Of a DNA stretch of 64,000 nt, positions 9,298 through 16,185 are shown in pieces. The stretch's first letter is position 1, and each line of letters begins with the position of its first letter. A program made the position numbers and the translations under genes. This stretch comes from Effrenium voratum (taxonomy: Eukaryota; Sar; Dinophyceae; Suessiales; Symbiodiniaceae): positions 1,286,221 to 1,350,220 of the forward strand of contig CAUJNA010001001.1 of the NCBI GenBank assembly GCA_963377175.1. Reading direction: 5' to 3'. The notes beneath the pieces are model-generated. The model searched no databases. It saw only the letters and a list, made by a program, of their open reading frames with translations, and had not been told where the DNA came from.

Positions 9298-11600
9298 GGG
9301 ACTGGCTGGTGAACATCCCGAGGTTCCTCATCAGTGCCCGAGGATGGGGCTCGGAGTAGATGAGGATGGTCCGCCGCTGTCCTGAGCCAGTGGATGGCAT
9401 GGAGGCAGTCTCCAACCATCGGTGCGGTGGTCTTCTCCTCCGTGTGAGCCTGGATGTGTGCGTTTGCTCCCCCTTTTGAGCCATCATAGATCGTCCTGAT
9501 CTTGTCCGACTCATCAATCCCTGCAAGGGGGCCCGGGCAAAGTTCCTCCGGTTTGCAGCGGCACCTCTCTGCCGCCTCGGAGCGAGTGAAGGGCCCGTCC
9601 ACCATGTCCAAGGCTCGTTCCTCGTAAAAGGTTGATTCGATTTCCTTGGCAAAGAGTTCAGCCGTTGGGTAGTTATCATGAGCCACTGGCGGGGGGGGAT
9701 CTTCCCCCAGCCAGGCTTCTCCCTTAAGCTCCTCCTTAGTGGGCCAAACTCCCGGGGAGGTCAAGGTAGGGTCCGAGACTCCCAAGGGGACCCCCTCTTT
9801 CAGTGTTAGGGGGAACTCCCAATCAGGGTCACCTGAAAGGGATGCCAAGTGCGACACTAAGTCCAGGAGGAAGGGTTGTCCTGGGCATCGTTCATGGAGG
9901 TGCCTCGGTCCTAGGATAGCCCGCAGCTCCTCGAGGTCGGCTTCCTGGAAGGGGTGTGTGGTGGCACCTGATGCCAGGGACATTCGGACCTTGTCAATCC
10001 AGGGCCGGGTAAGGGTCATGATCAGGGCGCCCAAAGTAGCCAATGGGGAAATTCTCCGAAAAGGGGGGTTGAGCCTCCCTGGGGAAGGTTTTCCCCCCCC
10101 ATCCCTCAGGGGGCGTGAGCGGAAACCCAATTGGACAATCGCCACCCGGTCAGTGAGGTGTGGGACCCTGAAAGCGGGCAGGCATTCGGGGCGGTCCAGG
10201 ACCTGGTCCCCCTGTCCCTCCTTCCCCAGTTGTTCCGCATCTCCGGCCATCGGGGGCATGGGAGATGGGAAGTCTGGGTTCATTGTTCCACGAGGGCTTA
10301 CGGTGTCTGCCTCAGGGTGGAACTGCCCGTGCAGGCGGGGCTTCGGGGCGTTCTTGCCTCCGGGCTTTGAGCCCTGGTGTGATGAGGAGGGACCGCCTCC
10401 TTGACTGGGCCCCCGTTTTCCCCGGGGGGAATGGCCTTCCGGGGGGTCCGACCCCCGCCCCTCAGGTGGTTCCTTGGGGTGCCCCGGCGCTGCGAGTGAC
10501 ACAGCGATGGCTTTGGCCAGGCCTGCCATCATATCCCAAGGGTATCTGCTAAGAGTCGAGGACTCGTTGGTGCCCACATGTGACTGATGCGTGCACCGCA
10601 TTTGGTCCCGGTCCTGGATCGGGAGATCCGTGGCCAGCGTAGTGGCCTTCTTGACCAGCTGGCCCAGGCGGCACTGGTCGAAGGAGATTGCTGTCAAGGA
10701 GTTCTCCTCCATCCAAAGCTGCCCCTCCTCTGTGATCCAGAAGGATGAGCATTCCTTGGCTTTGGGCAGCGAGCTGCTCACCACTGGGTCCTCCGGGTGT
10801 TCCAGGAAGGACCTGGGCCCTGGCAGAGAAACCGCCGCTCGTGAGGCCCTTGCCAGGCTGGTGATGTACATCTGTCTCAGAATGAGGATGCTGTCATCAT
10901 CAAGTTGAGTCTGGGCGGCCTGGTCCAGGTGTGGAAGGCCCCAAAGTGTCTCTGGAGTGCGCCCTCGCACCGGGGTGGGAGCCCCCGGTTTTGGTATGTG
11001 GCGCAGGATGGACCATGTCCTGCAGTTGGGTCCTCCTCCAATGAAGACCACTCGGCCCTGCTTTGCTGCCGTGCAAAGAGCTCCATACAGCTCGGGTTGG
11101 AGCATATCGTGGTCCCCTTTTGGTCCAGACCGTAGGATGTCTACCGCCACCACCATGCTGGAAAGGTGTGGGTAGTTGGCATGAAGACAGCTGTCCAAGG
11201 AAGTTGGGTCTTCCTTGCCTGCATAGAGCAGGACAATGATGGGCCCACTGGATGGAACTTTGGGCGATGTGCCCTGTGTCCATCTCAGCCGCTGTACCAG
11301 ACGCTCAGGGATGTTCTCCATCCACGGGAAGATGTCCAATCCCGGTGACGGCTCCGTTGGACTTGTCAGGGGGGTAGCTGAAAGGCGTTGGCCCCCTTCA
11401 TTCAGCCCCACCGAGCTCTTGTGGAAAACCACCGGGTCCTGCTTGATGATGTTGGGCGCCGGAAGTGGGATCGGCTGCTTCCTGGGAGTGTCCCTTGGCG
11501 TTGCGGTGTGCTGCCAGTCATCCGGCACTCGGGCCTTCTGGGTGCGGCCCCCCGTGTCAGGGCCCTCGGCACCTGCGGGGAACCGTCCCGTCCCCGCCAT
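9279..11600 (-). CDS. Methyltransferase-like domain plus RT fingers (Pol, 5' part)
   Basis: A 773-codon frame. Residues 120-370 resemble a C5-cytosine methyltransferase fold: PIIVLLYAG opening strand, VVAVDIL acidic strand, GGGPNCRTWS (188-197, Cys193 in the position of the catalytic PC motif), FLEHPEDP (265-272, where ENP/ENV is usual) and FDQCRLG followed by KKATTLAT (307-324). Motif departures make catalysis doubtful. A Pro/Gly-rich linker follows, then RT fingers with SDKIRTIYDGSKGGAN (about 698-713). Translation ends in a TGA formed by a 19-bp repeat copy. Cytosine methyltransferase domains have been reported in dinoflagellate retrotransposons, which supports the reading. Confidence 0.75.
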   Translation of the reverse strand: MAGTGRFPAGAEGPDTGGRTQKARVPDDWQHTATPRDTPRKQPIPLPAPNIIKQDPVVFHKSSVGLNEGGQRLSATPLTSPTEPSPGLDIFPWMENIPERLVQRLRWTQGTSPKVPSSGPIIVLLYAGKEDPTSLDSCLHANYPHLSSMVVAVDILRSGPKGDHDMLQPELYGALCTAAKQGRVVFIGGGPNCRTWSILRHIPKPGAPTPVRGRTPETLWGLPHLDQAAQTQLDDDSILILRQMYITSLARASRAAVSLPGPRSFLEHPEDPVVSSSLPKAKECSSFWITEEGQLWMEENSLTAISFDQCRLGQLVKKATTLATDLPIQDRDQMRCTHQSHVGTNESSTLSRYPWDMMAGLAKAIAVSLAAPGHPKEPPEGRGSDPPEGHSPRGKRGPSQGGGPSSSHQGSKPGGKNAPKPRLHGQFHPEADTVSPRGTMNPDFPSPMPPMAGDAEQLGKEGQGDQVLDRPECLPAFRVPHLTDRVAIVQLGFRSRPLRDGGGKPSPGRLNPPFRRISPLATLGALIMTLTRPWIDKVRMSLASGATTHPFQEADLEELRAILGPRHLHERCPGQPFLLDLVSHLASLSGDPDWEFPLTLKEGVPLGVSDPTLTSPGVWPTKEELKGEAWLGEDPPPPVAHDNYPTAELFAKEIESTFYEERALDMVDGPFTRSEAAERCRCKPEELCPGPLAGIDESDKIRTIYDGSKGGANAHIQAHTEEKTTAPMVGDCLHAIHWLRTAADHPHLLRAPSSGTDEEPRDVHQPVPRCRGP

Positions 11601-11620
11601 ATCAGGGCCCTCGGCACCTG
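11557..11620 (-). repeat. 19-bp motif, copies 3 and 4
   Basis: Exact copies at 11557-11575 and 11602-11620, 45 bp apart, flanking the predicted start of the Pol ORF. Confidence 0.9.
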
Positions 11621-11894
11621 TGGCTCGGGACTGAGGCGCCGCCGTTGTGCCGGTTGTGTGGCTGTTCTGATCACGGCGAGGGCGTTGTGCACGCTGGTTC
11701 TGCCGTCCCCATCCTTGTTCCGCCGAGGATGGCCGCCACCTGGCCTGTCCCCCCCCTGTGTCAGGGCCCTCGGCACCTGCAGGAGGGGGCTTCTGTGCCT
11801 GCTTGGGGCGTTTGCGCCCCTTCTCGCCCCCCCGGGCCTTATCAGGGCCCTCGGCACCTGAGGCCTCCCGGGGGGTAGGGGTCAGCGCCCCTAG
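11601..11894 (-). other. Spacer between Gag-like and Pol ORFs with four 19-bp motifs
   Basis: The roughly 300 bp upstream of the Pol start hold motif copies at 11602-11620, 11761-11779 and 11842-11860 (with another just inside the ORF at 11557-11575). The text is GC-rich and shows no separate gene. How Pol is translated after Gag is unclear: reinitiation, splicing or a degraded readthrough are possible. Confidence 0.5.
11761..11860 (-). repeat. 19-bp motif, copies 5 and 6
   Basis: Exact copies at 11761-11779 and 11842-11860, both between the Gag-like stop and the Pol start. Confidence 0.9.
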
Positions 11895-13187
11895 TCAACC
11901 CGGGCAGTCCTGCGGGAGGTGGTCCCCCAGGCAGATGCGGCCCATTGCCAGGATGAGGTTGCACTTGTGGGTGCGGCCGCAGTTGCCCGGGCAGCGCCCG
12001 CGCATCCAGTTGTTACAGAACTGGTTCCCTTTCGGGTCGGTGGCTGCCTGCTTGTTACCGCCCCGGGACGCCTGATTGTTCAGGTGGGGGGGCTTACCCT
12101 TCCCTTTGTTCCCAGGCTTGCCCTTGGACTTCCCCTTGCCCTTGGACTTGTTCTTGCCCTTCTGAGGTGGTGCGTAGTCCATGGATGTCCTGGTTGATGG
12201 GCGGCCCCTGGAAAAGGTCTTGATCTTCTCATAGACCTCACGTGTCCAGAACAATGTGTCCTGCCTGACCGACAGCATGGCCGCCTTGAGGGTGTTGCCC
12301 TCATGCATCTTCTCGTGAATCTTTCGCCATGCGTTGCGTTCGGCAATTGCCAGGACGTGGTCCTCTGGCGGGGGAAAACGGCCCCCGATGTCCTCACCAT
12401 AGAACCACTCGTACCAGCTCTCCAAGTCCTCCCGGGTGATGTCGAACTGGCCGAACTGCGGGAACGAGAGGACGCACATGAGGAGGGTGTTGCGGAACAC
12501 CGCGTGCATCCTCTCGAGCTGGTGGCGAGTTTTGGGCTCGCCCCGCTCTTCCACCTCATCCTCCCGGTCCCAGCCATCAACCGTGCTCTTCTTAGTGGTC
12601 TTCCATGGCCGTTCTCCTGGCTCCGGGAGTGCGCTTACCAGGTATTTCATGGGGATGAAACCGATCTCGCCTCCTGCGCAGAGCTTGAACTGGCGCTTCA
12701 CCAGCTGGTCGCTTCCTTGAAGGGCCAGCTTGGGTTTGGTGAGCTTGGTCTTCTCCTCCCAAACCCTCTCCAGCTGTCCCCGTTCGCACGAGACCGTGAG
12801 ATTCGGGGCGGTGTCCCCGGGCGTGTGTGGCCCGGGTCCCGCTGTTGCATGCGCCCCAACTCCCATGGATCGTTGAGCCGCGTGAACCACCTGGAACATG
12901 CGGGCCGCGATCAGCCGGGAGGTCACATCCGTGTAGTGGTGGTTGTTGGGGGCGAAGCCCAACTCCCCCGGCGCCGTCTCCCTTGCACGGTCGGGCGAGT
13001 CCCACCGGGTCGCGAGGTCCTCCATCGAGACAAAGCCCTCATCCGACAGTGTCGCTTGGATGAACCACGGGATGCCCTTGAGGACCATGAGGTTCCTGGC
13101 GGTCTTGTGGAGCTTAGCCACTGCGTCCGTGTACACTCCAGGAACTTCCTGTGGTGGTGCCACCAACTCATCTGGTGTCACCGCCAT
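11895..13187 (-). CDS. Gag-like nucleic-acid-binding protein
   Basis: A 430-codon first ORF of unit A, starting about 16 bp downstream of leader R, which favours this Met. The N-terminal two thirds is a globular, helix-rich domain of unknown family. A basic Lys/Gly linker lies at about 345-375 (KGKGKSKGKPGNKGKGK), followed by a Cys/His finger near 390-430 (C-x7-C-x3-C-x3-H, then CNLILAMGRICLGDH and QDC). A basic linker plus Cys/His knuckle at the C-terminus of the first ORF is typical of Gag proteins that package element RNA. It contains no 19-bp motif copy, unlike the other ORFs. Confidence 0.7.
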   Translation of the reverse strand: MAVTPDELVAPPQEVPGVYTDAVAKLHKTARNLMVLKGIPWFIQATLSDEGFVSMEDLATRWDSPDRARETAPGELGFAPNNHHYTDVTSRLIAARMFQVVHAAQRSMGVGAHATAGPGPHTPGDTAPNLTVSCERGQLERVWEEKTKLTKPKLALQGSDQLVKRQFKLCAGGEIGFIPMKYLVSALPEPGERPWKTTKKSTVDGWDREDEVEERGEPKTRHQLERMHAVFRNTLLMCVLSFPQFGQFDITREDLESWYEWFYGEDIGGRFPPPEDHVLAIAERNAWRKIHEKMHEGNTLKAAMLSVRQDTLFWTREVYEKIKTFSRGRPSTRTSMDYAPPQKGKNKSKGKGKSKGKPGNKGKGKPPHLNNQASRGGNKQAATDPKGNQFCNNWMRGRCPGNCGRTHKCNLILAMGRICLGDHLPQDCPG

Positions 13188-13202
13188 GGTGTGGGTGGGC
13201 GG

Positions 13203-13318
13203 GATTTCAAATCACAAGACAAAAGATCAAAAGGTCCACTTGAGCCAAAATGGTGGCCCAAGTGGATACTTATTAAGAGTCAAGACAAGCGACCACCTAC
13301 GGTTAACGCTTTAGCCCA
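13203..13318 (-). repeat. Leader repeat R, copy 1 (5' end of unit A)
   Basis: A roughly 116-bp sequence repeated at 19747-19862. On the minus strand it includes an 11-bp stem with one G-U wobble (plus 13236-13246 pairing with 13255-13265). Its 3' arm overlaps CCATTTTGGCTCAAG (13239-13253), identical to the 3' 15 nt of the dinoflagellate spliced leader. It probably serves as 5'UTR or promoter region and as a recombination end. Confidence 0.85.
13236..13265 (-). promoter_or_regulatory. Leader hairpin with spliced-leader-like segment (unit A)
   Basis: Stem CCACTTGGGCC / GGCTCAAGTGG with an 8-nt loop on the minus strand. The loop and 3' arm hold the 15-nt spliced-leader match. Known: mRNAs of dinoflagellates receive a 22-nt spliced leader, and retroposed copies retain relicts of it. 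Inference: the element captured a leader during retroposition, or mimics it. Confidence 0.55.
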
Positions 13319-13471
13319 GACTCTTCAAAGCACCACATTGGTGCTACTGGTACCTTAATCGCGAAACGGTGCATCCTTTACGCCGCATAAGGATTAGTGC
13401 CAAAATGGGAGGATTGCCCAGCTCCACTGGGCAGCTCCCCTCAGCAGCTGATGGGAGTAGAATTGATGCCA
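13319..13471 (-). repeat. Trailer repeat L, copy 2 (3' end of unit B)
   Basis: Appears identical over 153 bp to 7647-7799, including both hairpins. Immediately adjacent to R copy 1, so 13318/13319 is a precise end-to-end junction between the two units. Confidence 0.85.
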
Positions 13472-13878
13472 TCCCCAACGGACGGATCGCATCAGCTGCC
13501 AATACCAACGGACGAGCTGGTCGTTGGGGAGGTCCTCCCTCCACGTATGCCGTGTGGTCCCGCTGTCGCATTTCAGGGCCCTCGGGACCTGTGCGTCCAG
13601 CGGTCCGGCTGCGGTCCACCCGGTGCGGACCCCGTCAATCCGCCGCCTGGGATGCCCGGGGACATCTCAGGGCCCTCGGCACCTGTGTCCCCTGGTTCCC
13701 GGGGCACTGGCCCCTTTCGGCACCTGCGCTCCCCGCTGACCGCGGGGCTGGGCCATTGGGGGGGTGCCGGGGAGGGCGTATCAGGGCCCTCGGCACCTGC
13801 GCCCTCTCCCCCTGCCTCCTTGCCTTGAGGCATGGGGGGAAGCGTGTCAGGGCCCTCGGCACCTGCGCTATCCACCCC
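13472..13878 (-). other. 3' region of unit B rich in 19-bp motifs
   Basis: Between the likely stop of the recombinase (13879) and L there are four complete motif copies (13573-13591 with one change, 13667-13685, 13781-13799, 13847-13865) and a partial one (about 13716-13726). Spacing is irregular. The longer reading frame to 13635 runs through these copies in a VPRALT/VPRALI reading and is probably out of the natural frame. Confidence 0.6.
13573..13865 (-). repeat. 19-bp motif cluster in the unit B 3' region
   Basis: Copies at 13573-13591 (one substitution), 13667-13685, 13781-13799 and 13847-13865, plus a partial copy TTCGGCACCTG near 13716-13726. This is the densest cluster. Confidence 0.9.
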
Positions 13879-15830
13879 TCACTCAATTTCCGGGAGGACG
13901 ACCGCCTCCTTGTCCGACTGAGTGTCCACGCTCTCGTCGGTGTCCGAGGAGAGGGAGATGGAGGCCTCGGAGTCCTGTGCTGCGTAGGGCTCCACGGCCA
14001 TCCACGTGTTCGGGAAGGTGAAATGCCGGAAACATCTGGTGCATCCCAGGTACACCTCCGGCTCAGCATGGAAGTCCTGCTCCGCCAGCTCCTGAACAAG
14101 GCCTTCGGTGAGGCCGGGCACTCCACCTTGTCCTCCCAGTCCTCATGTCCGAGGTCGACTCGGACCGCCCTTCCTGCCTCGAGTTGCATGGACGGGAGCT
14201 TCTGGAGGACCTGGTCCCAGATGGAGCACACCACGTGTCGCTTCTCCCGGGTGTAGACATCCGCCGTGGACTCCTTGAACCAGTTTCCCAGGTACTGGCG
14301 CTGGTCCCTCGGTATGTGCGCCTGGAATGCCAAATCCGGCATGAAGACCCGGAAGGAGTACCATGAGAGTTCAGCCACGTCCTTGACTGGCGCGCCCTGC
14401 TTCCCCAAGGCGTCTTTGAGCCACCTCAGGGACCTGTCTGGGGTTCCTGGGCGGGGGATGAAGCCCGTCCTGTCCTTGTTGATCGTGGGGATCAGGTAGT
14501 CCATCTCGCGGAACTCCTCCGAGGCCCTGAATCTCTTCCACCACCGCTCCAAGGGGATCCACCATCTGGCCCCCGAGAAGGAGAACAATGGGGCGATGAG
14601 CGGGACCGGGTTCCGTTTGATGGCCACTGCCGACGTGGTCTTCGTTTGCCAGGCCAGCAGCTCCAGGGTGTTGCTCGTGGACTTGACCGTCTGCGGCGAG
14701 GTGTGCTGCACGTCGTTGAAGCGCGCACTGCAGGCCAGGTTGAACCTGGCCATCGCCATGATGTACCTGTCCACTGCTTTGGTCAGCTCCGGGACCCGGT
14801 TCTCCGGCGGGGCCCCTTCTGCCCCTTGTTCCAGGGCCCAAACAATTGCCCGGGTCGGAACCACCGCCTTGCGCTGTGGCTTGACCTGGGTGTCCACCAG
14901 CGTCTCCTGGATGGCTTTCCGCTTCTCCAGGAGTTGTTTGTGTTCGTCAACGTTGAGCATGCCGAGTTTAATGGAGAGCCACTTTAAAGTGCCCCACCAC
15001 TTCTGGAGCTTCGCCGGGGTGACCTCCAACGTGACCGCCTGGTTCATGAGGTGCCGGACGTCGCCGGCCGTCCAGGGGAGGTTCTGGAAGCCGATCTTGC
15101 GCATGCCCTCATAGGCCAAGCAGTGTGCCCGGATGGTACGGAACCGGGCATCACCAAAGAGGTGGCCAAACTCCTCCAGCTCCCTGGCCCCCATCACCTG
15201 GTGCATGTAGGGGATCTGGTGCCGGAAGGGGATGAAGTATCCCAGGAGGCGTTCCAACCACCTGGCCCTCAAGTGTTGTTCCAACGCTCTCTGAGATGTC
15301 GGCAATTGGGTTTTGATCTTCCCTGGTTTCCAATGCCGCCACTTGTTGGCCACTGCCAGGACATCCGGGGCCTCAATCGATCCGGAAAGGATCCACTCTT
15401 CGCGGTCCCGGATGGCCTGTTCCATTTCCAGTGGAGAATAGGTGTGCGATTGCCTGGCGCCTGCCGCACGAAACAGAAGTTGTTGCAGGGTCTTAGTAGC
15501 GAGCTCCAAATCCGCCTCCTCCAGCGGTTGTGGTTGGGAGCCGAGTATCCTCGCGAGGATCAAGTTGTAGGTGTCCGAGGCCACCAGGACGTGGTTGCCG
15601 TCAGGTGCCAGCCCCACGATCCGTGTCCACGGCCGCGGGTCAAAGACCACCGCATCCGGGTTGGCGACCTTGTCCTTTTTGACCCATTCCAGGCAGCACG
15701 CCACGAGGATTTCCCCGTCCGACTGCACTGGTGCAAATCCAAGGTCATGCAAAATCAACTGGAGCGCGGTTGGCGCCCCTAGGAAGGTCGTCCCAAACGG
15801 GGAAGGGAGGCGGGGCCTCCACATCATCAT
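13635..15830 (-). CDS. Tyrosine recombinase of unit B
   Basis: A 731-codon frame. Catalytic set: Arg370 (SARFNDVQH), Lys397 (WQTKT), Tyr491-x-x-Arg494 (YSFR, where His-x-x-Arg is usual), Trp517 (YLGNW) and nucleophile Tyr526 (DVYTR). This order matches phage-integrase-like YRs, with Tyr in place of the first His. The N-terminal 350 residues are a probable DNA-binding region. A frameshift near 14105-14120 seems likely: the alternative frame continues to a stop at 13879 with CTRCFRHFTF and an acidic Ser/Asp tail, more natural than the Arg/Ser/Pro-rich text of the annotated frame. It would insert element DNA by recombination at the L/R ends. Length with the alternative C-terminus would be about 650 residues. 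Confidence 0.85.
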   Translation of the reverse strand: MMMWRPRLPSPFGTTFLGAPTALQLILHDLGFAPVQSDGEILVACCLEWVKKDKVANPDAVVFDPRPWTRIVGLAPDGNHVLVASDTYNLILARILGSQPQPLEEADLELATKTLQQLLFRAAGARQSHTYSPLEMEQAIRDREEWILSGSIEAPDVLAVANKWRHWKPGKIKTQLPTSQRALEQHLRARWLERLLGYFIPFRHQIPYMHQVMGARELEEFGHLFGDARFRTIRAHCLAYEGMRKIGFQNLPWTAGDVRHLMNQAVTLEVTPAKLQKWWGTLKWLSIKLGMLNVDEHKQLLEKRKAIQETLVDTQVKPQRKAVVPTRAIVWALEQGAEGAPPENRVPELTKAVDRYIMAMARFNLACSARFNDVQHTSPQTVKSTSNTLELLAWQTKTTSAVAIKRNPVPLIAPLFSFSGARWWIPLERWWKRFRASEEFREMDYLIPTINKDRTGFIPRPGTPDRSLRWLKDALGKQGAPVKDVAELSWYSFRVFMPDLAFQAHIPRDQRQYLGNWFKESTADVYTREKRHVVCSIWDQVLQKLPSMQLEAGRAVRVDLGHEDWEDKVECPASPKALFRSWRSRTSMLSRRCTWDAPDVSGISPSRTRGWPWSPTQHRTPRPPSPSPRTPTRAWTLSRTRRRSSSRKLSEGWIAQVPRALTRFPPCLKARRQGERAQVPRALIRPPRHPPNGPAPRSAGSAGAERGQCPGNQGTQVPRALRCPRASQAAD
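13879..14118 (-). CDS. Probable true C-terminus of the recombinase, shifted frame
   Basis: A one-base-shifted frame overlapping the recombinase ORF reads LVQELAEQDFHAEPEVYLGC, then TRCFRHFTFPNTWMAVEPYA and an acidic, serine-rich end (SDTDESVDTQSDKEAVV) with a stop at 13879. Its composition is much more natural than the overlapping frame. A 1-nt indel, programmed shift or sequencing error near 14105-14120 would join the two parts. Confidence 0.55.
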   Translation of the reverse strand, partial: PGLTEGLVQELAEQDFHAEPEVYLGCTRCFRHFTFPNTWMAVEPYAAQDSEASISLSSDTDESVDTQSDKEAVVLPEIE

Positions 15831-16185
15831 GATCCACTCGAGCCGGGGGCCTAGTCCCTAGGTGCAAACCCCAACCAAACAACAGGGGGCCCCCCAAAAC
15901 CCCGGAAAGTCAACCCCGAAACGGAGGAAACGGGGGAAAAAGGGGGACCCAGGGAGCCGCCCCGAAAAGGGAAAACCAAACAAGAGAGGGGAACCAAGGC
16001 GCACCCCGGATCAGCCCAAGCCGCGCCAATTTTCCTCGCCTGGTGCAAGTCTGGGCCTGCGCTGTTCCCTGGGGGGGGATATCAGCGCCTTCGGCAGCTG
16101 TCCCCCCCCCGGGGTGCGCTGCGCATCCGTTCCGGATGGCCGCGGTCCTGGATGGTGTGCCGGAAGATGGCGTTGTCCCGCATCA
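15831..16185 (-). other. Spacer between the two ORFs of unit B
   Basis: About 355 bp of GC-rich text with A-rich patches. It holds a degenerate 19-bp motif at 16082-16100 (TCAGCGCCTTCGGCAGCTG). No separate gene is supported. Confidence 0.45.
16082..16100 (-). repeat. 19-bp motif, degenerate copy
   Basis: TCAGCGCCTTCGGCAGCTG on the plus strand, three differences from the consensus, in the spacer of unit B. Confidence 0.6.

Larger units (their letters stand above)
7647..13318 (-). mobile_element. Mobile unit A (Gag, MTase-like, RT/RNase H)
   Basis: A 5672-bp unit bounded by trailer L at its 3' end (7647-7799) and leader R at its 5' end (13203-13318), read on the minus strand. The first ORF starts only about 16 bp after R. 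No tyrosine recombinase, integrase or transposase ORF is present, so integration would have to be supplied in trans, plausibly by unit B. Confidence 0.75.

Noticed and set aside
12303..13358. Long plus-strand ORFs antisense to unit A and B genes (also 18124-20205 and 15051-15782)
   Set aside because: They are shadows of GC-rich minus-strand coding regions that carry the recognisable RT, YR and Gag motifs.
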